This document shows positions 16,307 through 24,547 of a stretch of 64,000 bases of DNA, in pieces. Positions within the stretch are counted from its first letter, which is position 1. Every line of letters starts with the position of its first letter. The DNA is from Flavobacterium sp. (GTDB lineage: Bacteria; Bacteroidota; Bacteroidia; Flavobacteriales; Flavobacteriaceae). The DNA is taken from the NCBI GenBank assembly GCA_021740105.1, contig JAIPAM010000001.1:508239-572238 (forward strand), read 5' to 3'. The translations under genes and the position numbers were made by a program. The notes under the pieces are model-generated. The model did not search any database. It was not told the DNA's origin and worked only from the letters and a program-made list of their open reading frames with translations.

Positions 16307-16960
16307 TTATTTTTCCCCTTTCCATTCCGCGTAAAATTGGTTTAAAAATGACTCCATAAAATTATGACGTTGGGTCGCAATTTCTTTTCCGGTAGTAGTG
16401 TTCATTTTATCTTTTAAAAGCAACAATTTTTCATAAAAATGATTAATTGTTGGAGCATCAGAATTTTTATATTCTTCTTTACTAATGCTAAGATTTGGTG
16501 TGATCTCAGGGTTGTAAATCGCTCTGTTTTTGAATCCGCCATAATTAAAAGTTCTAGCAATTCCAATTGCTCCAATCGCGTCCAATCGATCAGCATCTTG
16601 AACAATATCCAATTCTAATGAACTAAATTTCTTGGTTTCATGACCGCCTTTAAAGGAAATATTTTCAATAATATTAACCACATGAGCGATCGTGTTTTCA
16701 GGAACATTTTTACTTTCTAAAAACAATCGAGCTTTTTTTGGACCGACAGTTTCGTCACCAGCATGGAATTTACTGTCGGCGATATCGTGAAGTAAAGCGC
16801 CTAATTGCACTATTAAAATATCGCAATTTTCTCCATTTGCAATAAGCGCAGCATTTTTATAAACGCGTTCTATATGAAACCAATCGTGTCCGCCTTCTGC
16901 ATTTTCAAGCTCTCTTTTTACATATGCAATGGTTTCGCTAATTAGATTTTGTGTTGTCAT
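16307..16960 (-). CDS. HD-domain phosphohydrolase (YedJ-like)
   Basis: 217 residues with the HD signature: H in GGHDWFHIERVYKNA, HD in GALLHDIADSKF, and D in IVQDADRLDAIGAIGIARTF. This matches the YedJ group of small HD metal-dependent phosphohydrolases, thought to act on nucleotides or similar phosphates. The physiological substrate is unknown. It converges on the enoyl-CoA hydratase gene with a single base between the stops, and no terminator hairpin is visible there. Confidence 0.88.
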   Translation of the reverse strand: MTTQNLISETIAYVKRELENAEGGHDWFHIERVYKNAALIANGENCDILIVQLGALLHDIADSKFHAGDETVGPKKARLFLESKNVPENTIAHVVNIIENISFKGGHETKKFSSLELDIVQDADRLDAIGAIGIARTFNYGGFKNRAIYNPEITPNLSISKEEYKNSDAPTINHFYEKLLLLKDKMNTTTGKEIATQRHNFMESFLNQFYAEWKGEK

Positions 16961-17038
16961 AAAATTATGTTTTAAAAAAAATGTTGAATTTTAAAGAGTT
17001 ACTTCAAAATTCAACATTTATTCAGCCAAGTTGTTTAA

Positions 17039-18025
17039 TTATATTCTTGCTGGTTCCACCCATTTAAAAACTTGAGATTCCTGAGGGATGATTAATCTTT
17101 CAGAAATTTTTGCCATTCTAGATGGAAGTTTCATCAAATAATCACGTGCTTTTTCAGCATCATCAGTTAAATTTGAAATTTTATCAATTTCCCATTTATC
17201 GATTAATTTTTGCATGATTTCCACATAATCATTAGCGGTATAAACCCCAATTCTTTGAGCAGAATCAGAAAAATGTTCAAAAGCAGAGCTTATTTTCTCT
17301 CCAGATTCTCTTAAAAATTGTGCTGGCATAACAATTTTTTGTTTCATCATGTATTGAAAAGCAAGCATCATCTCACTTGGATCCACTTGAAAAATACGAT
17401 TTACAAATTCGCTGTAAGCATGGTGGTGACGCATTTCGTCACCAGCAATCATTTTGCAAATTTTAGATAATTTATTGTCACCATATGATTTTGCTAACTG
17501 TGCCACTCGGTTATGAGAAACGTAGGTAGCTAATTCTTGGAAACTAGTATAAACAAAATTTTTATAAGGATCTCTTCCGGTTCCAATATCAAAACCATCA
17601 TTAATTAAATGTTGAGTTGTCATTTCAACTTCACGCATATTAACTCGACCCGACAAATAAAGGTATTTATTTAGTAAATCGCCGTGACGGTTTTCTTCTC
17701 CTGTCCATTGGCGAATCCATTTGGACCATCCGTTAGCTTCAACTTGATCAATTCCTTCTACGTCCATTAACCAAGATTCATAGGTTGGTAAAGCCTCTTC
17801 GGTTATAGTATCACCTACTAAAGTTACCCAAAAATCGTAAGGTAAATCTTTAGCAATTTCTCTCAATTCTCTAACTTCTTCATAGAAATTTTCACTTTGT
17901 GAATTAGGTAAAAAATCGGTAGGCTGCCAAATAGTTTCCACCGGAATAAGATAATTGTCTACAAAAGTGTCTACATTTTTTTCTAGAAATTGCATCACTT
18001 CGAGACGCATGTTTGTTATTGACAT
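17039..18025 (-). CDS. Acyl-ACP desaturase (soluble diiron, stearoyl-ACP Delta9 type)
   Basis: 328 residues. The diiron ligands appear in the ferritin-like motifs GEENRHGDLLNKYL and GDEMRHHHAYSEF. The enzyme family introduces a double bond in acyl-ACP using O2 and ferredoxin and is soluble, unlike membrane FADs. In Flavobacteria it would help adjust membrane fluidity, consistent with the PlsC-type acyltransferase gene just downstream (18079-18813, reading toward it from the right). It has its own upstream gap of 53 bases. Confidence 0.93.
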   Translation of the reverse strand: MSITNMRLEVMQFLEKNVDTFVDNYLIPVETIWQPTDFLPNSQSENFYEEVRELREIAKDLPYDFWVTLVGDTITEEALPTYESWLMDVEGIDQVEANGWSKWIRQWTGEENRHGDLLNKYLYLSGRVNMREVEMTTQHLINDGFDIGTGRDPYKNFVYTSFQELATYVSHNRVAQLAKSYGDNKLSKICKMIAGDEMRHHHAYSEFVNRIFQVDPSEMMLAFQYMMKQKIVMPAQFLRESGEKISSAFEHFSDSAQRIGVYTANDYVEIMQKLIDKWEIDKISNLTDDAEKARDYLMKLPSRMAKISERLIIPQESQVFKWVEPARI

Positions 18026-18078
18026 ATTTATTTATTTTATAATCATGGCCTAATAATTAGAACCATAAATCAATTTAT

Positions 18079-18813
18079 CTAAGTAATTATACTTTTAGTT
18101 ATTAGGTCTTCTGTTATATTAGTTAATTCATCGCTATTTGAATTTTTAACAGAAATTGCTTCGTGAATAGTAAATTTTATTCTAATCCCGAGGCCGAAGG
18201 GCAAAAAGCCAAATTTAAAAAATTTCCACGAATTATTGATAGTAATTGGCACAACATATGCGGAAGGCGCGTATTTACAAAGTATTTTTAATCCGCTTTT
18301 AGCAAATTCTTTAGGTTTTCCTGTTCTTGTTCTTGTTCCTTCAGGGAAAATTACCGCTGACCGATTCGTTTTTTCAATATATTCAGATAATTTTTTGATT
18401 TCTATAATTGCTTGTTTAGGATCATTTCTATCAATTAATACGGATCCGCCATGATTTAAATTATAAGAGATACTTGGAATCCCTTTTCCTAATTCTTTTT
18501 TACTTACAAATTTCGGATGAAACCTTCTCAAAAACCAAATGATTCCGATAATATCATACATGCTCTGGTGATTGGCAACAAAAATGATCGGCACCCCTTT
18601 TGGGATTAACTCTCGATTTTCAATTTTGAATGTTATTCCTAATAAATGGGCGATTCTTAGTAAAATAAAATTGAGGTAATCCACACTTTTTTTATGAGCT
18701 TGGTAGCCAAATAAATTAAAGCAGATCCATTGGATAGGATGAAAAAAGACTATGGTTAGCAAAAACAGAAGTAGGCTAATTATAGAAATTGGGTAGGATA
18801 TTATTTTTTCCAT
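18079..18813 (-). CDS. 1-acyl-sn-glycerol-3-phosphate acyltransferase (PlsC-like)
   Basis: 244 residues. An N-terminal hydrophobic segment is followed by the acyltransferase motifs NHQSMYDI (HX4D), a glycerophosphate-binding region near FVSKKELGKGIPSISYNL, and FPEGTRTRTG. It transfers an acyl chain to lysophosphatidate or a related lysolipid at the inner membrane. It is one of three PlsC-domain proteins in the window (others at 20000-20749 and 34604-36412), so which one is the essential PlsC is unclear. It probably heads a transcript with the acyl-ACP desaturase. Confidence 0.9.
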   Translation of the reverse strand: MEKIISYPISIISLLLFLLTIVFFHPIQWICFNLFGYQAHKKSVDYLNFILLRIAHLLGITFKIENRELIPKGVPIIFVANHQSMYDIIGIIWFLRRFHPKFVSKKELGKGIPSISYNLNHGGSVLIDRNDPKQAIIEIKKLSEYIEKTNRSAVIFPEGTRTRTGKPKEFAKSGLKILCKYAPSAYVVPITINNSWKFFKFGFLPFGLGIRIKFTIHEAISVKNSNSDELTNITEDLITKSIIT

Positions 18814-18948
18814 TGCTTTATTATTGCGGTCAAAAGTACGAAATAAAAATTTTGCAGTTGATTTTTTTATGATTCTATATTCTTTATTAATTCACTACTT
18901 GTATCTTCAAAAAAAAGCACTATTTTTACTAAAAATAAGTGAAACTAA

Positions 18949-19965
18949 ATGAAAGAAAAGATGAGTTCAGAAAAAGAAGCCAAATTAAAAGCCCTCCAAC
19001 TTACATTAGACAAATTAGACAAGACTTATGGTAAGGGAACCGTAATGAAAATGGGGGACAAAGCCATTGAAGAAGTAGAAACAATCTCATCTGGATCTTT
19101 AGGATTGGATTTAGCTTTAGGGGTAAATGGATATCCAAAAGGAAGAGTAATTGAAATATATGGCCCAGAATCCTCAGGGAAAACCACTTTAACTTTACAT
19201 GCTATTGCCGAAGCTCAAAAGGCGGGAGGAATAGCTGCTTTTATAGATGCAGAACATGCTTTTGATAGAACTTATGCTGAAAAACTAGGTGTTGACATTG
19301 AGAATTTAATTATTTCTCAACCGGATAATGGTGAACAAGCATTAGAGATTGCGGAAAATTTAATCCGTTCAGGGGCTATTGACATTGTTGTAATTGACTC
19401 AGTTGCAGCCTTAACTCCAAAAAGCGAAATTGAAGGCGAAATGGGAGATTCCAAAATGGGATTACACGCTCGTTTAATGTCACAAGCATTGCGAAAATTA
19501 ACAGGAACAATAAGTAAAACAAATTGTACCGTATTCTTCATCAATCAGTTGAGAGAGAAAATTGGAGTTATGTTTGGAAGTCCTGAAACTACAACTGGAG
19601 GAAATGCATTAAAATTTTATGCTTCTGTAAGGTTAGATATTCGTCGTTCTACACAAATCAAAGATGGAGATAATGTGATAGGAAACAGAACGAAAGTGAA
19701 AGTGGTAAAAAACAAAGTTGCCCCTCCCTTTAAAGTGGCAGAATTTGATATTATGTACGGTGAAGGTGTTTCTAAATCCGGAGAAATTTTAGATTTAGCC
19801 GTGGAATTTGAAATAATTAAAAAGTCAGGTTCTTGGTTTAGTTATGGTGAAACTAAATTAGGTCAAGGTCGTGATGCAGTTAAAGCTTTAATTAAAGACA
19901 ATCCAGAAATGGCTGATGAATTAGAACATAAAATTAAAGAACATATTAAAGAAGTTAATGCTTAA
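18949..19965 (+). CDS. recA: Recombinase RecA
   Basis: 338 residues. The Walker A motif is GPESSGKTT (about residues 72-80), the Walker B region is [12 protein letters not shown], and the L2 loop follows in [30 protein letters not shown]. RecA forms filaments on single-stranded DNA for homologous recombination and SOS signalling. The start used is [16 protein letters not shown]; the second Met four codons in is an alternative. No LexA-like operator was recognised. It is followed by a clear bidirectional terminator. Confidence 0.98.
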   Translation: MKEKMSSEKEAKLKALQLTLDKLDKTYGKGTVMKMGDKAIEEVETISSGSLGLDLALGVNGYPKGRVIEIYGPESSGKTTLTLHAIAEAQKAGGIAAFIDAEHAFDRTYAEKLGVDIENLIISQPDNGEQALEIAENLIRSGAIDIVVIDSVAALTPKSEIEGEMGDSKMGLHARLMSQALRKLTGTISKTNCTVFFINQLREKIGVMFGSPETTTGGNALKFYASVRLDIRRSTQIKDGDNVIGNRTKVKVVKNKVAPPFKVAEFDIMYGEGVSKSGEILDLAVEFEIIKKSGSWFSYGETKLGQGRDAVKALIKDNPEMADELEHKIKEHIKEVNA

Positions 19966-19973
19966 ATAAAAAA

Positions 19974-20001
19974 AATGCTCATGAAAATGAGCATTTTTTT
20001 T
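19974..20001. terminator. Bidirectional intrinsic terminator after recA
   Basis: Perfect 9-base arms AATGCTCAT / ATGAGCATT with a short loop, an A-run before and a T-run of eight after. It serves recA on the plus strand and overlaps the stop codon of the minus-strand acyltransferase gene. Confidence 0.9.
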
Positions 20002-20749
20002 ATCCGTTATATTCTAAAAGTTGCTTGTGAATAATATTCCAAGATTTCGTTTTCAATTCCCGAATATCAGTTTTGTTTTCAATTGTCATCCCAGTTGTAT
20101 TTAAAAAAGGGTGAACTTTAACTCTCATAATTCCCATGCTTCCGCTAAAAAAAGTGTAAGACATTCTCTTTTTATTATCGGCAAAAGTAATTGGGACTAT
20201 TGGAATTTGATGTTCAATAGCCAAACGAAATGCCCCGTCTTTAAAATCGGCTAAAACGATCGATTCATCAGATGGAACACCGCCTTCTGGGAAAATACAA
20301 ATACTCAATCCTAGTTTTAATCTTTTTTGCGCTTCTTGATATACTTCCATACGGCTTCTAGAATTGCTTCTATCAACTAAAATACAGCTGCGTTTATAGA
20401 AAAACCCAAAAAGAGGAATCTTTGCTAACTCAATTTTGCCCACAAACACAAAAGGCTGATTTGAAACCGCAAGCATCAACATGATATCTGTCATAGAAGT
20501 ATGATTGGCTATTAACATATAGCTTTTATTGGCTTCAAATTTCTCTTCGAATTCAATTTTATAATAAAAGCCAGTACAAAAAAGGGCTAATTTTGCCCAT
20601 ATTCTCGCCATAATAAAAAAATAAGGATACCACTTTTCTTTAAGAAGAGTAAGAAACATAATTGGACCCATTACTAATATAGGAATCCCTAACATAATGT
20701 GAAACCAAATTCGCCAAAGTAACCAAAATGTATTTTTTATTAATTTCAT
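20000..20749 (-). CDS. Lysophospholipid acyltransferase family protein (PlsC-like)
   Basis: 249 residues with an N-terminal membrane segment, the HX4D motif in ANHTSMTDIM and the later motif ICIFPEGGVPSD. Same fold as the protein at 18079-18813 but clearly a different subgroup, with FVGKIELAKIPLFGFFYKR in the substrate region. It probably acylates a lysolipid at the inner membrane; chain and acceptor preference cannot be read. It stands alone, converging on recA and divergent from trpS. Confidence 0.88.
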   Translation of the reverse strand: MKLIKNTFWLLWRIWFHIMLGIPILVMGPIMFLTLLKEKWYPYFFIMARIWAKLALFCTGFYYKIEFEEKFEANKSYMLIANHTSMTDIMLMLAVSNQPFVFVGKIELAKIPLFGFFYKRSCILVDRSNSRSRMEVYQEAQKRLKLGLSICIFPEGGVPSDESIVLADFKDGAFRLAIEHQIPIVPITFADNKKRMSYTFFSGSMGIMRVKVHPFLNTTGMTIENKTDIRELKTKSWNIIHKQLLEYNG

Positions 20750-20794
20750 ATGGTCAAAAATACATATTTCTCTGTTATTTTTGATACAAAGGTT

Positions 20795-20802
20795 TAACTT
20801 TG
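20795..20802 (+). promoter_or_regulatory. Predicted -7 box of trpS
   Basis: TAACTTTG matches TAnnTTTG and lies 17 bases before the trpS ATG. No convincing -33 TTTG was found at the usual distance. The box also argues against a TTG start further upstream at 20781. Confidence 0.5.
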
Positions 20803-20819
20803 CGATAAATAAGAAAATA

Positions 20820-21800
20820 ATGTCAAAGATTTTAACAGGTATACAAAGTACAGGAACCCCTCATTTAGGGAATTTGTTGGGCGCTATTATTCCAGCAATT
20901 GAGCTGTCTAATAAACCAGAAAACGAATCGTTTCTTTTTATTGCCGACTTACATTCTATTACCCAAATTAAAGACGGCACCACTTTAAGAGCCAACACCT
21001 ATAGTACAGCCGCTGCATGGTTGGCGTGCGGATTAAATGTAAATAAAGTAGTTTTTTATCGCCAGTCTGACGTTCCTCAAACCGCAGAATTAGCGTGGTA
21101 CTTGAGTTGTTTTTTCCCATATCAACGATTGACGTTAGCGCATTCCTTTAAAGATAAATCCGATCGATTGGAAGACGTAAATGCAGGTTTATTTTCTTAT
21201 CCAATGTTGATGGCAGCTGATATTTTGTTGTATGATGCACAATTTGTCCCTGTTGGAAAAGACCAATTACAGCACATTGAAATTACTCGTGATGTAGCCG
21301 CTCGTTTCAATCATCAAATGGGAGAAACATTTGTATTACCAGAATCCTATATTCAGGAAGATACCAAATATGTTCCAGGAACTAATGGTGGAAAAATGAG
21401 TAAATCGGCCAATAACATCATTAATATTTTCCTAGATGACAAAGCCTTGCGCAAGCAAATTATGTCTATTGAAAGTGACAGCACTCCGTTGGAAGATCCT
21501 AAAAACCCAGATACTTGTAACATATTTGCGATATACAAATTATTAGCATCCGAATCTCAACTACTTAAAATGAGAGAAAATTATGCAAATGCAAATGCTG
21601 ATTATGGTTATGGTCATGCCAAACAAGAATTGTTTGAATTGATAATTGACAAATTCAAAACCGAGAGGGAGAAGTACAATTATTACATGAACAATCTTCA
21701 AGAAATAGATCAAGAATTATTTCGAGGTGCTGAAAAAGCGGCCTCAATTGCCAATGGAGTTTTAAAAAGAGTCCGACAAAAACTAGGATTTAGTTTTTAA
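20820..21800 (+). CDS. trpS: Tryptophanyl-tRNA synthetase
   Basis: 326 residues from the ATG at 20820 (MSKILTGIQSTGTPHLGN). TrpRS charges tRNA-Trp. The class I signatures are TGTPHLGN (HIGH equivalent) and KMSKSANN (KMSKS). VGKDQLQHIEITRDVAARFN is the usual segment before KMSKS. A frame extension to a TTG at 20781 runs through the predicted -7 box and is rejected. The 3' end overlaps the dprA stop by 4 bases tail to tail. Confidence 0.97.
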   Translation: MSKILTGIQSTGTPHLGNLLGAIIPAIELSNKPENESFLFIADLHSITQIKDGTTLRANTYSTAAAWLACGLNVNKVVFYRQSDVPQTAELAWYLSCFFPYQRLTLAHSFKDKSDRLEDVNAGLFSYPMLMAADILLYDAQFVPVGKDQLQHIEITRDVAARFNHQMGETFVLPESYIQEDTKYVPGTNGGKMSKSANNIINIFLDDKALRKQIMSIESDSTPLEDPKNPDTCNIFAIYKLLASESQLLKMRENYANANADYGYGHAKQELFELIIDKFKTEREKYNYYMNNLQEIDQELFRGAEKAASIANGVLKRVRQKLGFSF

Positions 21801-22897
21801 ATTGCTTCAAATAGTTTGCCTGGCAAAGGTCTAACCACACCTTTTAACTCCATATTTAATAGAATTCCCGATATTTTGTAAATTGGGAAATCACATTCTA
21901 ATGCTATAATATCTAGGATTTCTTTACCTGATTTTAATAGATAATCGTAAATTTTTTGCTCGTCATTATCTAAGGTAATAAACAACTTTTTTTGAACAGA
22001 TCGAGAGTTGTTTTCGATATCCCAATTTAGAATATAAACTAAGTCTGCTGCGCTAGTCAGCAAATTTGCTTTTTGAGTTTTAATCAAATTATTACATCCC
22101 AAACTGAATTTATCGGAAGTCCTGCCTGGAACCGCAAATACATCACGATTGTAGTCGTTGGCTAAGTTTGCAGTAATTAAAGAGCCTCCTTTTATTGCAG
22201 ATTCAATTACAATTGTGGCTTCAGAAATTCCGGCTACAATTCGATTACGTTTTACAAAATTCTCTTTTTCAGGATTGGTTCCACTCCAAAATTCGGTCAT
22301 AAAGCCGCCGTTTTGTTCTATTTTAGAAACGTATTTTTTATGTGAACTTGGATATATTTGATCCAATCCATGAGCAACAATTCCTATGGTTTGCAAGTCG
22401 TTTTCAATTGCCGCTTGGTGCGCCACAATATCAACCCCGTAAGCGAAACCACTCACTATTATCGGATTTAAAGGGGCTAATTCTGAGATTAACGATTTGC
22501 AAAATTCGGCACCATAGGGCGTAATTTTTCGGGTACCCACAATGCTAATTATTTTCCTATTGTTGAAGTCAATATTTCCAGTTGAAAATAATAATAGTGG
22601 ACCATCAATGCAATGTTTTAGTCTTTCAGGATAAGTTTTGTCTTGAAAACAGGAAACGTTTATTCCGTTATTTAATATGTATTTTAATTCCGCTTCTGCT
22701 TTAGCAAATATGGATTTGTTTTTTAATTTTGAAATTAATGCAGATCCAATTCCTTCAATAGAAGCTAGTTGTGATGATTTCGAGTTGAAAATTGCTGTGG
22801 CATCTCCGCAGTGGGTGAGTAGTTTTTTGGCAACAATATCGCCCACACTTTCTACTTTTTGTAATGCTAACAAGTGGTATAATTCAGTTTCATTCAT
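21797..22897 (-). CDS. dprA: DNA processing protein DprA
   Basis: 366 residues. An N-terminal helix-hairpin-helix/SAM-like region (IEGIGSALISKLKN) is followed by the DprA Rossmann core with VGTRKITPYGAEFCKSL, VSGFAYGVDIVAHQAAI, NRIVAGISEATIVIESAIKGGSL and ANDYNRDVFAVPG. A C-terminal winged-helix of about 60 residues closes it. DprA protects incoming single-stranded DNA and loads RecA during natural transformation. recA lies 2 kb away, but the two are not in one operon. Presence of dprA alone does not prove competence. Confidence 0.95.
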   Translation of the reverse strand: MNETELYHLLALQKVESVGDIVAKKLLTHCGDATAIFNSKSSQLASIEGIGSALISKLKNKSIFAKAEAELKYILNNGINVSCFQDKTYPERLKHCIDGPLLLFSTGNIDFNNRKIISIVGTRKITPYGAEFCKSLISELAPLNPIIVSGFAYGVDIVAHQAAIENDLQTIGIVAHGLDQIYPSSHKKYVSKIEQNGGFMTEFWSGTNPEKENFVKRNRIVAGISEATIVIESAIKGGSLITANLANDYNRDVFAVPGRTSDKFSLGCNNLIKTQKANLLTSAADLVYILNWDIENNSRSVQKKLFITLDNDEQKIYDYLLKSGKEILDIIALECDFPIYKISGILLNMELKGVVRPLPGKLFEAI

Positions 22898-22964
22898 GGC
22901 TTATAATTTATTTAGTAATATAGGGATTTTTTTGAAAATTGTTAATAAATTTTGTGAATAAAAT

Positions 22965-22994
22965 TTTGATAACTATTTTGATTTTATAACTTTG
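22965..22994 (+). promoter_or_regulatory. Strong predicted promoter, possibly giving a leaderless mRNA
   Basis: A -33 TTTG at 22965-22968 and a -7 TAACTTTG at 22987-22994, with 18 bases between, fit the Bacteroidota consensus very well. The -7 box ends only 5 bases before the ATG at 23000, so the transcript would start at or within a few bases of the start codon. Confidence 0.65.
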
Positions 22995-22999
22995 TTATC

Positions 23000-23935
23000 A
23001 TGAATTTAGATCTCTACATCTCTCAACTATTATATCGATATCAATGTGTAACGATTCCGGGTTTTGGTGCGTTTTTAACTGATATTCAATCAGCGCAATG
23101 GAACGAGGCTAGCAATGGATTTTATCCGCCTAAGAAATTAATTTCTTTCAATTCGTTTTTGAAAAATAACGACGGATTGTTGGCTAATCATGTAGCTCAA
23201 AACGAGAAAATTTCCTATGAATCTGCGGTAGTTTGTATCGAAAATGAAATAACCAACTGGAAAAATGAATTGCAATCTGCAAACAAAATATCCTTTAAAA
23301 GCATTGGTGAATTTAATTTAAATTCTGAAAAAAACATTGTTTTTACACCTTACGAACAAGTGAATTATTTAGCGAGTTCATTTGGTTTAACCTCTTTAAT
23401 AGCACCTTCAATTAAAAGAGAAGTAATTGAACATTTATTTGATGATGTAAAAGAAGAAGAGGTGATCCAATTAGTTTCTGATAGAAATATTGGAAGAACC
23501 TATTTAAAATATGCCGCAGTTATAGTATTATCACTTTCTTTTACAGGTATAATGGGACTTAAATTATACCAAGAAAAAGTTGCTTCTGATACGTTAATTG
23601 TTCAAAAAGAAGTTCAACAACAAGTTCAAAATACAATACAAGAAGCAACATTTGTAATTAGCAACCCAATTCCTTCAGTTACGCTAACTGTAAAAGAGGA
23701 AAATATGCCTTATCATATCGTAGCGGGAGCTTTTAGACTTGAAAAAAATGCTGAAAAAGTATATAGAAGGCTTAGTAGAAAAGGTTTCAAAGCCAAAAGA
23801 TTAGCTCCTAATTCTATTGGTTTATTTCCAGTTCTATACGGTAGTTTCTCATCCCTTGAGGAAGCTGAAAGAATAAAATTAGATATTCAGAAATCAGAAA
23901 ATCCAAATGCTTGGATATTGATCGAACAATTTTAG
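23000..23935 (+). CDS. SPOR-domain protein with N-terminal HU-CCDC81-like domains
   Basis: 311 residues. Residues 1-~160 (LYISQLLYRYQCVTIPGFGAFL onward) match the HU-like CCDC81 domains seen fused to SPOR in Bacteroidota. A single membrane segment follows at about 171-189 (YAAVIVLSLSFTGIMGLKLY). The last ~75 residues are a SPOR domain (YHIVAGAFRLEKNAEKVYRRL). SPOR domains bind denuded glycan strands at the division septum, so the likely topology is a cytoplasmic N-terminus and a periplasmic SPOR domain, linking the cytoplasm to septal peptidoglycan. It is divergent from dprA. Confidence 0.87.
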   Translation: MNLDLYISQLLYRYQCVTIPGFGAFLTDIQSAQWNEASNGFYPPKKLISFNSFLKNNDGLLANHVAQNEKISYESAVVCIENEITNWKNELQSANKISFKSIGEFNLNSEKNIVFTPYEQVNYLASSFGLTSLIAPSIKREVIEHLFDDVKEEEVIQLVSDRNIGRTYLKYAAVIVLSLSFTGIMGLKLYQEKVASDTLIVQKEVQQQVQNTIQEATFVISNPIPSVTLTVKEENMPYHIVAGAFRLEKNAEKVYRRLSRKGFKAKRLAPNSIGLFPVLYGSFSSLEEAERIKLDIQKSENPNAWILIEQF

Positions 23936-23940
23936 ATTAC

Positions 23941-23970
23941 AAATCCCGATAAATTCGGGATTTTTTTTTG
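23941..23970 (+). terminator. Intrinsic terminator after the SPOR gene
   Basis: AAATCCCGA / TTCGGGATTT stem with a short AT loop followed by nine T residues; it begins 5 bases after the stop codon. Confidence 0.9.
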
Positions 23971-23982
23971 CAATGTAAGTAG

Positions 23983-23990
23983 TACCTTTG
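23983..23990 (+). promoter_or_regulatory. Predicted -7 box of the thioesterase gene
   Basis: TACCTTTG fits TAnnTTTG and lies 13 bases before the ATG at 24004. The only TTTG upstream is too close (part of the preceding T-tract), so the -33 element is uncertain. Confidence 0.5.
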
Positions 23991-24003
23991 TAAAAAAATA
24001 AAT

Positions 24004-24513
24004 ATGCACCCAAAACATCCCTCTGAATCATTAACGGTTTTAACCGATTTGGTATTGCCAAGTGAAACGAATCCTCTAAATAATCTTTTTGGTGGAGAAT
24101 TATTAGCACGAATGGATAGAGCCGCAAGTATTTCAGCCCGAAGACATTCACGAAGAGTAGCCGTTACAGCATCTGTAAATCACGTTGCTTTTAATAGAGC
24201 CATTCCTTTGGGAAGTGTTGTTACTGTTGAGGCCAAGGTGTCAAGAAGTTTCAAAAGTTCCATGGAAATTTATATTGATGTTTGGATTGAAGATCGAGAA
24301 ACAGGCACAAGGAGTAAAGCCAATGAAGCGATTTATACCTTTGTTGCAGTTGACGATTCCGGCCGACCTGTTGAAGTGCCTGGAATAATCCCTGAAACTG
24401 AATTAGAGAAAATAAGATTTGACGCTGCTTTGCGAAGAAAACAATTGAGTTTGGTTTTAGCCGGAAAGATGAAACCACATGAAGCAACTGAATTAAAAGC
24501 GCTTTTTGTTTAA
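24004..24513 (+). CDS. Acyl-CoA thioesterase (hotdog fold, YciA/ACOT type)
   Basis: 169 residues, one hotdog domain. The segment LPSETNPLNNLFGGELLARMD contains the Asn and the Gly-Gly/Met-Asp pattern of the acyl-CoA hydrolase group, and VAVTASVNHVAFNRAIPLGSVV the second conserved strand. These enzymes hydrolyse acyl-CoA to free acid and CoA in the cytoplasm, usually as hexamers. It stands alone between two terminators, with its own -7 box. The chain-length preference is not readable. Confidence 0.9.
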   Translation: MHPKHPSESLTVLTDLVLPSETNPLNNLFGGELLARMDRAASISARRHSRRVAVTASVNHVAFNRAIPLGSVVTVEAKVSRSFKSSMEIYIDVWIEDRETGTRSKANEAIYTFVAVDDSGRPVEVPGIIPETELEKIRFDAALRRKQLSLVLAGKMKPHEATELKALFV

Positions 24514-24518
24514 ATAAT

Positions 24519-24547
24519 AAAGGGAGTCAATTTTGACTCCCTTTTTT
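24519..24547. terminator. Bidirectional terminator between thioesterase and EnvC-like genes
   Basis: AAAGGGAGTCAA / TTGACTCCCTTT, a perfect 12-base stem with a 2-base loop and T-run, preceded by an A-rich stretch. It serves the two converging genes. Confidence 0.92.

Noticed and set aside
23941..23970. CCCGA/TCGGG hairpin as a further member of the repeat family
   Set aside because: It has an AT loop and a long T-run directly after a stop codon; it is an ordinary terminator that shares only five stem bases.
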